64,000 nt of DNA, from contig NZ_PJAQ01000066.1 in the NCBI RefSeq assembly GCF_002836775.1, forward strand, positions 372,001-436,000, in the 5' to 3' direction. Of the stretch, positions 55,332 to 63,596 are shown in pieces. How positions within the stretch are numbered: the stretch's first letter is position 1; each line of letters begins with the position of its first letter. The notes beneath the pieces are model-generated. The model worked only from the letters and a program-made list of their open reading frames with translations. It was not told where the DNA came from and did no database searches. This DNA comes from Colwellia sp. 12G3. GTDB taxonomy: Bacteria > Pseudomonadota > Gammaproteobacteria > Enterobacterales > Alteromonadaceae. The position numbers were made by a program, and so were the translations under genes.

Positions 55332-58053
55332 CAAGTTACCTCATTACAGCCGTGAAAGATTATTGGGTGAAGGTGGTATGGGTAAAGTTTACCTAGCCCA
55401 AGACAACCAATTACAACGACAAGTAGCCATTAAAGAATTAACTTATCAGCCTAATGGCGATACGGTTAATCATGCCCTGCAAGAAGCACGTTTATTAGCG
55501 CGTGTGAACCATTCTAATATAATCCAAATTTATAATGTCCATGATGAAGGGGATCATATCTCCTTGGTCATGGAGTATTTCAATAGTAAAACATTAACGC
55601 AATTTCAACAGGAAAGTTACTGCACTCTGATTCAAAAGCTGGATTTATTACAGCAACTTTCTTCAGGGTTAGCCGCCGCGCATAAAAACGATGTGATTCA
55701 CTGTGATTTAAAACCAAATAATATATTAGTGAATGAGCAAGGCCAGCTAAAAATCACTGATTTTGGCATCGCTTTGATAGCAAGTAATGAAAACATTACT
55801 AATACGCTTGAAAGTAATGAAAAGACTGATAATGCTGAAGGCATTCAGTACGGTAGTTTGCTTTATATGTCGCCAGAGCAAATACAAAGGCAGGCTTTAG
55901 ATTATCGTAGTGATATATTCTCCTTCGGTATCGTTGCTTATCAATTAATGGTGGGGAGTCATCCTTTTGCTTTGGGTTATAACGGGGGCTCAGCGACAGA
56001 TATTGCTAATAGAATATGTGAAAGCACGCCAGAACATGCCAAAAACTTAATGTTAAATGCACCGAGTGCGTTAACTGACTTGCTAATGGAAATGTTAATT
56101 CAGCCACTTGAGCAACGCACATTAACTGCTAGCGGCATAGAAAATAGATTAAAGCACATTAGAACGGCGCTAATGCAAGCTGAAATAAGTGAGCAAGCAA
56201 CAATGCCTTTAAGTGAGTTGCCTTTGTCTTCTGGCTCAGTTGGCTCAGTTGGTATAGGCGGTGGTGATACTGCTTCATATACTCAGCCTATTTTGCATAC
56301 CCAAGCTATTCAGCCTACCCAAGTTATTCAGGAATCTGAAAGCCGACCAATACCTTGGTTTAGGCAGAACAATATTGCCATTACTAGCATGACTATATTC
56401 TGTCTTATGATAATTATACTTTATTGGTTTGATAAAACGAATGAAGTTGAAACCAAGCAAGTTGTGATATTAAAGCCGACATTGTCTGATAGCTCATTAA
56501 TGGCACCTATGCAACAAGATTTAGTTACGTCAGCGGTGGAAGATGCTTTACGCCAAGCAGTAATAAACACTAAAAATATGTATTTAATCTCGCAACGAGA
56601 AGTGAATGCTATTACTAAAGAATACCCCGATGATTTGAAGAAGCTAAGGCAAGCCGTAGGTGCCTCAGACATTATTACAACTGCGTTAGAGTGTGATAAT
56701 AGCCGTTGTAAAGTAAGCTTTTCACGTTTGGTTGCTAAAGCAAATAATAGTGATAGGTTAACGGTAAAGTCAGAGAAAAATTGGCTAGCTCCTGTAGATG
56801 AGTTTAATGCCATTTTTAGTACCAGCCAAATGCAGTTTGCCTCGCTCTTTCCTGAACATTCAAAAGTTAACCAATCTGCTTTAGTACAACGACCTATTCA
56901 CGAAGAGGATTACCGTGATTACATAGCTCTTTATAGCAAAATAAAAGGTCATGGTAATTATAGTGTAGAGAGTTTGAATAAATTAGAGGCGCTGTTAATT
57001 CGCTCTCCCTACTTATATGCGGCTTACAGCTTATTTCGAGAAACAGCTCTAAATTTATATAAACATACTAGAGATGAAAGTCATCTTAAACGACTTGAAT
57101 TAGTACTACAAAATTCACCTCCGGAATATCGTTACAGCGTTTTTTCAGCTATAGACCGTTTTTGGTTGGCCTCCGATAGAGGAAACATGTCAGCCGCGAG
57201 ACTTCAAGTCAGTGAGGCAAAAAAAAGAGGCGCTGATAACTTAACTATTTTAGGGTTTGAAGCTTTTATGTTTTTTAATACCGGAAAATATCAAAAAGCG
57301 GCTGATTCGTACTCTAATGCCTTTAAGCTTAGACCAAGTACTACACTGTTAAACAATCTTGCTTTTAGCTATTGGCGTATGGGGGACTTAATTAAGGCAG
57401 AAAGTACATTGAATAAAATGCTAGCCATTGTACCTAATAATTATAAAGCAAAACGATTTCAGGCCAATATCTGGTTACTGCAAGGTAAGCTTGAATTAGC
57501 GATTGCAGCATATGAAAAGACAGTAACTAATTTAAACAATGGAACAGATTTAACTAATTTAAGTTTGGCTTACGCATTAAATAAGCAATACGATAAATCT
57601 CTTGATTTTGCACAAAAAGCGTTAGATTTAAACCCTCAACATCCTTTTAAATTATTAAATCTAGCCGATATTGAAATGATATTAGGTAATAAAGAGTCAG
57701 CAATATCTCACTATCAAAAAGTAATAACTATTTTAATGGGGAAGAATGAAGTCAAGTATTTAACCAATTTAGCGCAAGCTTATGGTCAGTTAAATCAAGC
57801 GAACTTAGCTATAGCCGCGTTAAGTGAAGCGCAAGCCTTAGCGCCTGAAAATGGCGAGGTATCTTATAGCTCTGCTATTGTCTATAGCTTGTTAAAAGAG
57901 AAAGCCTCCGCTATACATCATGTGAAAGCCGCATTAAAAAATAATGTCGGCGTCGTTTGGTTTAACCTTCCTTGGTTTGATAGTTTATGTCAGGACTACG
58001 AGTTTATGCAGTTAATGGTAAAGTATGAAAATTCTGGACGTTGTTTAAATTAA
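55324..58053 (+). CDS. membrane Ser/Thr protein kinase with C-terminal TPR domain
   Basis: 909 residues. Hanks-type kinase domain about 8-285: glycine loop LLGEGGMGKVYLA, Lys38 in VAIKEL, catalytic loop HCDLKPNN (His126, Cys127, Asp128, so a non-RD kinase), DFG 146-148, LLYMSPEQ. After a Gln/Ser linker a membrane helix lies at about 352-372 (MTIFCLMIIILYW). The outside part begins with a segment VVILKPTLSD...SQREVNAIT, then TPR-like repeats from about 600 to 890 (e.g. KYQKAADSYSNAFKLRP, YDKSLDFAQKALDLNP). Its ATG overlaps the FHA stop, implying coupled translation. Substrate is unknown beyond the FHA protein. Confidence 0.9.
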   Translation: MDNKLPHYSRERLLGEGGMGKVYLAQDNQLQRQVAIKELTYQPNGDTVNHALQEARLLARVNHSNIIQIYNVHDEGDHISLVMEYFNSKTLTQFQQESYCTLIQKLDLLQQLSSGLAAAHKNDVIHCDLKPNNILVNEQGQLKITDFGIALIASNENITNTLESNEKTDNAEGIQYGSLLYMSPEQIQRQALDYRSDIFSFGIVAYQLMVGSHPFALGYNGGSATDIANRICESTPEHAKNLMLNAPSALTDLLMEMLIQPLEQRTLTASGIENRLKHIRTALMQAEISEQATMPLSELPLSSGSVGSVGIGGGDTASYTQPILHTQAIQPTQVIQESESRPIPWFRQNNIAITSMTIFCLMIIILYWFDKTNEVETKQVVILKPTLSDSSLMAPMQQDLVTSAVEDALRQAVINTKNMYLISQREVNAITKEYPDDLKKLRQAVGASDIITTALECDNSRCKVSFSRLVAKANNSDRLTVKSEKNWLAPVDEFNAIFSTSQMQFASLFPEHSKVNQSALVQRPIHEEDYRDYIALYSKIKGHGNYSVESLNKLEALLIRSPYLYAAYSLFRETALNLYKHTRDESHLKRLELVLQNSPPEYRYSVFSAIDRFWLASDRGNMSAARLQVSEAKKRGADNLTILGFEAFMFFNTGKYQKAADSYSNAFKLRPSTTLLNNLAFSYWRMGDLIKAESTLNKMLAIVPNNYKAKRFQANIWLLQGKLELAIAAYEKTVTNLNNGTDLTNLSLAYALNKQYDKSLDFAQKALDLNPQHPFKLLNLADIEMILGNKESAISHYQKVITILMGKNEVKYLTNLAQAYGQLNQANLAIAALSEAQALAPENGEVSYSSAIVYSLLKEKASAIHHVKAALKNNVGVVWFNLPWFDSLCQDYEFMQLMVKYENSGRCLN

Positions 58054-58101
58054 ACGTTTAATATTAATTACCAAGTTCGTTAAATAAATTAGTGAATAAA
58101 A

Positions 58102-58497
58102 TTAATTCTGAATAATACCACCGCTATCATCAATAGTACCAAACGTAGTCATTTGACCGTACGGTGAAACTTGTTCTTCTTCTACTGTTAATACTTGCGT
58201 TGTTTCAACACTTTTAATACTAGCCAATTTCGAAAATATATAATAATTGCTCTCAGCTAAATTTAATAACCTTTCCAACTGCTCTGCATCTCCATCAGCC
58301 ATTGTTAATAATTGATTAAGTAGTTCAGGGTTTGTTATGGCGATTTCATCTAATCGTTCAATAAGGTCAGGGTTAGTCTCTGCTATAGTGATTAGCATGT
58401 CAGTCGAGCTAGTCGTGGTAGCTGCAATGGCGCTAGGTAAATAAACACTGCTCGTAAAAGCCAACAATAGTGATAAAACTTTAATATATTTGTTCAT
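58102..58497 (-). CDS. small exported helical-repeat protein
   Basis: 131 residues. Signal peptide (cleavage after AIA, residue 25). The mature part holds two to three copies of a 14-15-residue unit, seen as TNPDLIERLDEIAI, TNPELLNQLLTMAD and DAEQLERLLNLAES, likely amphipathic helices, followed by a Gly/Gln-rich tail ending SGGIIQN. No family recognised. Convergent with the kinase gene (48 bp between stops), and its expression is not evidently linked to it. Confidence 0.65.
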   Translation of the reverse strand: MNKYIKVLSLLLAFTSSVYLPSAIAATTTSSTDMLITIAETNPDLIERLDEIAITNPELLNQLLTMADGDAEQLERLLNLAESNYYIFSKLASIKSVETTQVLTVEEEQVSPYGQMTTFGTIDDSGGIIQN

Positions 58498-58939
58498 GAC
58501 GTTTCCTGTTTTGTAACGTAAGTGTTTAGGTAAAATTATTTATTAAATGGGGGATGAGTTCCCTTGAAATCTGGATGTAAATTTATAGGTTAGCTGCTCC
58601 TTAAGCCATGACAGCCAATTACAACTGACTTAATGCTGTTGTTTATCTTCTTTGTAACTGTTTTTCTGTCCAATAAGTTGTTGTTAAATCATTGCTTATT
58701 ATCTTTGGTTTGTTTTTATAAATATTGTCTTAAAAAATAGCCTTAATTTCAGTTTCGTAATGCGGTGTCATTTTTTGAACAATTATCCCGTAGAAATCTC
58801 AAAAATCACGCCATGACATTATTTTTGTAATGGCGTGTAATGTTCAATCGTCTTTAATTATGAAATAGTAGTCTGAGGCTAAAAAATCAAAAACCGTCCT
58901 GAAACTATTCAAATTTTTAGGGTGAGGAAGACAATTATA
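58498..58939. other. intergenic region with a stem-loop at 58806-58836
   Basis: 442 bp between divergent genes. CACGCCAT (58806-58813) and ATGGCGTG (58829-58836) form an 8-bp-arm hairpin about 100 bp before the next gene. Nothing else recognised. Confidence 0.5.
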
Positions 58940-59338
58940 ATGCATGCGATGTTATCACTAGACTTAGACTTAAATCTTGGCTTAACCCGAGATACTGATA
59001 CAGCTTCAAAGTCGGAGCTAAGTACTGGTACGCGTGGATTAAAGGTAATAAATATGAATAGTTCAGTGCCATGCAAGCAAGCTCACGCAAGACGAGTAGA
59101 TGAAAGTTTACTTACAGACTTAGCTGAGCATCAAATGCATGTTAAGGGAGCCCATAAGTGCTGCCAATGTGCATATAACTCTGGATATCAACAAGGTTCA
59201 TTGTTACAAAAATTCATTAGTTTAGATATTGAAAGTTTAGGTGATTCGCATGCCAGTGCTGATGGTCGCTATAAAAGTATCCATCAAGCTTTTGCTCTAG
59301 GCTATAGCGATGGAGTAAATTCGTTTATTCATAGTTAA
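58940..59338 (+). CDS. small cysteine-containing protein, unrecognised
   Basis: 132 residues from ATG 58940, which has GAGGAAG 9 bp upstream; a GTG at 58922 would add six residues but overlaps that ribosome-binding site. The N-terminal 40 residues are low-complexity. The conserved-looking part is LLTDLAEHQMHVKGAHKCCQ, then CAYNSGYQQG, and near the C-terminus QAFALGYSDGV, so the pattern A-(Y/F)-x-x-G-Y-x-x-G occurs twice. The CCxC cluster could bind metal. Function unknown. First of up to three closely packed small genes. Confidence 0.6.
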   Translation: MHAMLSLDLDLNLGLTRDTDTASKSELSTGTRGLKVINMNSSVPCKQAHARRVDESLLTDLAEHQMHVKGAHKCCQCAYNSGYQQGSLLQKFISLDIESLGDSHASADGRYKSIHQAFALGYSDGVNSFIHS

Positions 59339-59514
59339 TGGCACTTTTCAACGTAGTTACAGTTACTGAAAGAGAAGCAAAAAAGGAAGTTAAAAGGGGA
59401 CGGATTGTTATTTTTCCCAATTTTTCAACCGGAGTTATTAATGAAAAAGAGAACAACACTCATGGAACAATCTGGTTTCAACCTAGTTCAAGTCGACTTA
59501 TCGAATGCAGGTAA
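59338..59514 (+). CDS. possible 58-residue protein, start overlapping the preceding stop
   Basis: The stop TAA of the upstream gene (59336-59338) shares its last A with an ATG (59338-59340), a TAATG arrangement typical of translational coupling. The frame continues MALFNVVTVTEREAKKEVKR to a TAA at 59512-59514. It overlaps the better supported gene at 59441 in another frame by 74 bp, so at most one of the two is likely to be expressed fully. Amino-acid composition is ordinary. Could be chance. Confidence 0.3.
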   Translation: MALFNVVTVTEREAKKEVKRGRIVIFPNFSTGVINEKENNTHGTIWFQPSSSRLIECR

Positions 59515-59644
59515 TAACGCGGTAAGAACATCTTATGAAGTGACCGATCCTATTGAGGATGTTATAGGCCGTTTTGGCAGCTTAAAAGAAGCTCAGAATT
59601 TTATTAAAATGTTATGTCTTTTGAACCAGGAGACAGCAATCTAA
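59441..59644 (+). CDS. small uncharacterised protein
   Basis: 67 residues from ATG 59441, with GGAG 8 bp upstream; the longer frame from 59405 lacks a ribosome-binding site. Sequence LVQVDLSNAGNNAVRTSYEV, then EDVIGRFGSLKEAQNFIKML suggests two beta strands and a helix. No family recognised. It probably shares a transcript with the gene at 58940, and a terminator lies at 59883. Confidence 0.55.
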   Translation: MKKRTTLMEQSGFNLVQVDLSNAGNNAVRTSYEVTDPIEDVIGRFGSLKEAQNFIKMLCLLNQETAI

Positions 59645-59882
59645 TTACGGGGGTTAATGTACTTTACCTTAACCCTCTACCACCTAGCCAATCGAACAAC
59701 CACGAAAATACGTCTATTACTCCCCCCCCCGTAAAAACTGCCACCGGACTAACAGTCTGACATAACCTTGTTTTGTTACCTTTATTGTTGTATTTGTATT
59801 GTAAGTTATTTGTCATTACAAAATACAAAGATAATCTTAGTGAAGTACTCATACTTATTACACTGTCTAAGTAAGTATTTGA

Positions 59883-59915
59883 GGGCAACTAGCTAAATAC
59901 TAGTTGCCCTTTTTT
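59883..59915 (+). terminator. Rho-independent terminator after the small-gene cluster
   Basis: GGGCAACTAG pairs with CTAGTTGCCC around a 7-base loop, followed by TTTTTT on the plus strand. The gap 59645-59882 also holds a nine-C run (59722-59730) and GGGTTAA/TTAACCC (59651-59675) without a T-run. Confidence 0.8.
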
Positions 59916-59941
59916 GTAACTTACATTATTCGTGCATAAAG

Positions 59942-62305
59942 TTATTTAGCCAACAAATGCTCTTTAAAGAACTCAGTTTTCATGGTTTTATAATGCAGTG
60001 TCGTGCCTTCACCTTCTTTTAAACTATGGCTTCGGTTCGGGTAAGACATAAATTCAAACTGCTTGTTATGTTCCACTAACTTGTTGATTAAACGCTCACT
60101 GCCTTGGTAATGTACATTGTCATCACCTGTACCATGCACGAGTAATAACTTGCCTTGTAAGTTTGCCGCGTGAGTAATAGGTGAGCCTTCTTTATAGCCT
60201 TCGGCGTGATCTTCTAATAAGCCCGAATAACGCTCTTGGTAGATAGTATCGTAAAGTAATTGGTCAGCTACGGGGGCTGATGAAATGCCGACATGATATT
60301 GCTCAGGGTATCTAAATAACATATTTAAGGTCATAGAGCCGCCACCAGAATGTCCCCAAATACCTACGCGGTCAGTATCAATATAAGACCAACGTTTTGC
60401 CATGGCTTTTAATGCATCGCTTTGGTCACGTGACGATAATAGTCCTACGCCACCATAAATTGATTTACGCCATGCTTGTCCTTTAGGTGCACGAGTACCG
60501 CGGTTATCAATTGAGGCAACAATAAATCCTTGCTGGGTTAACATTTGATCCCAGATAAAAGCATTGCCGCGCCATTTGTCTTGTACGGTTTGTCCCCACG
60601 CTTCACCGTAAACATAGAAGATTATTGGATAGCTTTTGCTGGCATCAAAGTTTGCTGGGCGAGTAATGTAACCATCAAGTACTAAGCCGTCTTGGGCTTC
60701 AACTTGGAAGAATTCAGTTTGCGCAAGTTCAAGTTCAGCTAACTTAGCGTTTAACTTGTTATTAGTCATTAAGGTATGTTTTTTCTGATGAACAGCTTTG
60801 TCATTAGTACTACTGTCAGATGGAATATTAACTAAGTACTTGCTGGTTGGTTTGGTAAAGCTTGAGTGGCTGTGAATTGCCCAACTGCCATTTTCTGCCA
60901 TTTGATATTGGTTAAATCCTGCATACTCTGCTGGCGTAACACGTTGGTTAGACAAGCTACCGTCTAACTTACTGCGGTATAAATAGCGCTGTGCAACGTT
61001 TGTCGGTGAGGCAATAAAATATAACCAGCCAGATTTTTCATCAACGGCTTTTATGTCGGTGATATCAAAGTCACCTTTGGTTAAGTTAGTCACTGTTTTA
61101 CCGTCACGTGAAATGCGGTAAAGATGACGCCAACCGCTACGTTCACTCGTCCAAATAAAGCTATTTCCCTTGTCTAACCATCTAGCATCGTCAACAAAAT
61201 CTATAAAGGTGTCTTCTTTTTCTGTCATTATTAACTTAACTTCGCCGCTATTAGCATTGGCTAGGTATAAGTGATTAATGTCTTGTTTACGGTTAAGGTG
61301 TTGTACAAGTATTTCTTGGCTGTTACCTGACCAGTTCATGCGGGGAATGTACATATTTCGTGAATTGTTAGGCAGTTTTGTCCAGGTAGTTTTTTTACTG
61401 GATAAATCAACGATACCTACTTTAGCTAACGCATTGTCTTCGCCAACTTTAGGGTAAGGGAATTTGGTGACGGTAGGGTATAACTCATCGGTATTGTTGA
61501 TCATGATGAAATCTTTACTGCCACTGGTGTCTAGTTGCCAGTAAGCGATTTTTTTACCATCTGGACTCCAACGAAAGCCGTCACGAATCATAAATTCTTC
61601 TTCATAAACCCAGTCGAATAAACCATTAATAATGCCATTACCTGCACTGTTGGTTAGTTGAGATATGCTCATGTCATTGAGGTTTTGCAAATAGATATTG
61701 TTGTTTAGTACATAAGCCACTTTATTAGCATCAGGAGAAAACTTGGCAAACATTAGCTGGCTATCGGCTACCTCTTTTCCGCCCAATTGGCTAAGTTTGT
61801 TATGGGCAAAGTTAAATAACCAATAATCACCACGACTTTTTGAACGCCATACTTTTTTGCTGTTGGTATAAATTAATAATTTACTGCGGTCATCTGAAAA
61901 AATGTAGTCGTCTATACTCAGCGGTTCGTCTGCACCAGTAGGGGTTAACTGTTTTGTGGTGACTAACACTTTGCGGGTTAAGGTTTCAGAGTCATATTGT
62001 ACGATTTCTTTGTCTTTACGCTCGCTGTCAGTGCTTTCTTCTTTATCACTGCCTTTGGGCACTTCTATAGCAAGGTAGCCGCTGCCATCTTTAAGCCAGC
62101 GAATTTGACCAACCTTTTCTGATTTAAACGCTTTATTTTGATAAATAGCGTTAAGGGTTAGTTGCGAGTCAGACTTTTTAGTGGCTAACTCACTGTCTTT
62201 GCTAGTCGTACTTTGACAAGCAAAAAGCGATAGGGCAACAGCCGAAGTAAGCAGTAGTTTGGCTGCAAGCTTAGCTATTGAAGAGATTAAGTGTTTTTGT
62301 CGCAT
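59942..62305 (-). CDS. S9 prolyl-oligopeptidase / DPP-IV-type lipoprotein
   Basis: 787 residues. Lipobox LFAC at about residue 30 (ALSLFACQST), so membrane-anchored outside the cytoplasm. N-terminal beta-propeller of DPP-IV type (about 90-500, with DWVYEEEFMIRDGFRWSPDGK, the conserved 'EE' that binds the peptide N-terminus), then the alpha/beta hydrolase with Ser653 in GIWGHSGGGSMTLN, Asp in LVHGTGDDNVHYQG and His in YPNRSHSL near the C-terminus. It removes dipeptides, typically X-Pro, from peptides. Not evidently linked to neighbours. A dyad at 62418 lies upstream. Confidence 0.92.
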   Translation of the reverse strand: MRQKHLISSIAKLAAKLLLTSAVALSLFACQSTTSKDSELATKKSDSQLTLNAIYQNKAFKSEKVGQIRWLKDGSGYLAIEVPKGSDKEESTDSERKDKEIVQYDSETLTRKVLVTTKQLTPTGADEPLSIDDYIFSDDRSKLLIYTNSKKVWRSKSRGDYWLFNFAHNKLSQLGGKEVADSQLMFAKFSPDANKVAYVLNNNIYLQNLNDMSISQLTNSAGNGIINGLFDWVYEEEFMIRDGFRWSPDGKKIAYWQLDTSGSKDFIMINNTDELYPTVTKFPYPKVGEDNALAKVGIVDLSSKKTTWTKLPNNSRNMYIPRMNWSGNSQEILVQHLNRKQDINHLYLANANSGEVKLIMTEKEDTFIDFVDDARWLDKGNSFIWTSERSGWRHLYRISRDGKTVTNLTKGDFDITDIKAVDEKSGWLYFIASPTNVAQRYLYRSKLDGSLSNQRVTPAEYAGFNQYQMAENGSWAIHSHSSFTKPTSKYLVNIPSDSSTNDKAVHQKKHTLMTNNKLNAKLAELELAQTEFFQVEAQDGLVLDGYITRPANFDASKSYPIIFYVYGEAWGQTVQDKWRGNAFIWDQMLTQQGFIVASIDNRGTRAPKGQAWRKSIYGGVGLLSSRDQSDALKAMAKRWSYIDTDRVGIWGHSGGGSMTLNMLFRYPEQYHVGISSAPVADQLLYDTIYQERYSGLLEDHAEGYKEGSPITHAANLQGKLLLVHGTGDDNVHYQGSERLINKLVEHNKQFEFMSYPNRSHSLKEGEGTTLHYKTMKTEFFKEHLLAK

Positions 62306-62417
62306 AATGTTCCTTAAGCGTATTTTCCGATAACGTTAACGCAGAGAGTAAGTGCGTAATGTTGCGGGCAAAGATCGTTGGCAACGTTAGCTGCTCAAAC
62401 AGGGGATTACTATATGC

Positions 62418-62432
62418 GGTATACAATATACC
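62418..62432. promoter_or_regulatory. dyad GGTATACAATATACC upstream of the S9 peptidase gene
   Basis: Perfect 6-bp arms around CAA, 113 bp before the start at 62305. Similar to the dyad at 41590 upstream of the GH63 gene. Confidence 0.4.
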
Positions 62433-62615
62433 TTCAAGCGAAAGACGATGAATGTACACATTTTATTGTTGAAATAACCACAGTTCAGCTGGCTTTATAG
62501 AAGTAGTAATACCGGCAAGGTTATAGGGAGGCAATAAATATCACATTCTAGCTATTGAAAATGAGTTCTTAGGCTCCATATTTATACTCCATCCTCAATT
62601 TGATTGGCAGCATAC

Positions 62616-63596
62616 ATGACATACGCACTAGAGATTAGCGCACTGGAAAAAACCTATAAAGGTGGTTTTCAAGCGTTGAAAGGCATTGATTTAACCGTTG
62701 AACAGGGCGACTTTTTTGCTTTGCTTGGCCCTAATGGTGCGGGTAAGTCTACTTCTATTGGCGTAATTACTTCACTGGTCAATAAAACCGGTGGTAAGGT
62801 AAAGGTCTTTGGCTATGACATTGATACCGACTTAGAAAAAGCTAAAAGCTTTATTGGCTTAGTGCCGCAAGAATTTAACTTTAGTCAGTTTGAGCCATTG
62901 GTTAATATTTTAGTCAATCAAGCGGGTTACTACGGCGTAAGTAAGCCGGTGGCTATACAGCGTGCAGAAAAATACTTAAAGCAGCTAGAATTATGGGACA
63001 AGCGTGATGAACCCGCTCGTTCACTCTCTGGTGGTATGAAACGTCGTTTAATGATTGCGCGTGCGTTAATGCATGAACCACAAATGTTGATTTTAGATGA
63101 GCCAACCGCGGGGGTTGATATTGAACTACGCCGCTCAATGTGGGACTTTCTAAAAGCGTTAAACGAGCAGGGTATTACTATTATTCTTACCACGCACTAT
63201 CTAGAAGAAGCTGAAATGCTGTGTCGCAATATTGCCATTATTGATGGTGGTGAAATTGTCGAAGATACCAGTATGAAAAAATTACTCGCGCAACTCGATG
63301 TTGAAACCTTTGTTTTTGACCTGCAAGTGAACCTAACGCTAAGTACATTGACGCAATTTGCCGAGCAATCACAGTCAATCGCTTATCGGGTTATTGATGA
63401 TCATACCTTGGAAGTCGATTTAAATAAGTCGCAGAACCTAAATCAAATTTTTGAACAATTGAACGCTGCAAATATTGAAGTGCTGAGTATGCGTAATAAA
63501 AGTAATCGCTTAGAAGCTTTGTTTATTCGTTTGATCAATAAAAAATCGAGCGCTACTAAAGCAAAACAGCAAAGTGCTGTTGTGGGAGCAAACTAA
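62616..63596 (+). CDS. ABC-2 type exporter, ATP-binding protein (YadG-like)
   Basis: 326 residues from ATG 62616; a TTG at 62604 would add four residues without a better ribosome-binding site. Walker A GPNGAGKST, Q-loop VPQEFNFSQ, signature LSGGMKRR, Walker B LILDEPTAGVD and the H-loop in LTTHYLEEAE are intact. The C-terminal 100 residues form the extra domain of this exporter group. Paired with an ABC-2 permease whose ATG directly follows its stop codon. Substrate unknown. The E. coli counterparts yadGH are also uncharacterised. Confidence 0.9.
   Translation: MTYALEISALEKTYKGGFQALKGIDLTVEQGDFFALLGPNGAGKSTSIGVITSLVNKTGGKVKVFGYDIDTDLEKAKSFIGLVPQEFNFSQFEPLVNILVNQAGYYGVSKPVAIQRAEKYLKQLELWDKRDEPARSLSGGMKRRLMIARALMHEPQMLILDEPTAGVDIELRRSMWDFLKALNEQGITIILTTHYLEEAEMLCRNIAIIDGGEIVEDTSMKKLLAQLDVETFVFDLQVNLTLSTLTQFAEQSQSIAYRVIDDHTLEVDLNKSQNLNQIFEQLNAANIEVLSMRNKSNRLEALFIRLINKKSSATKAKQQSAVVGAN

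Noticed and set aside
59664..59888. 74-codon minus-strand frame with a nine-C run
   Set aside because: Overlaps the terminator and low-complexity intergenic DNA, with no recognisable protein features.
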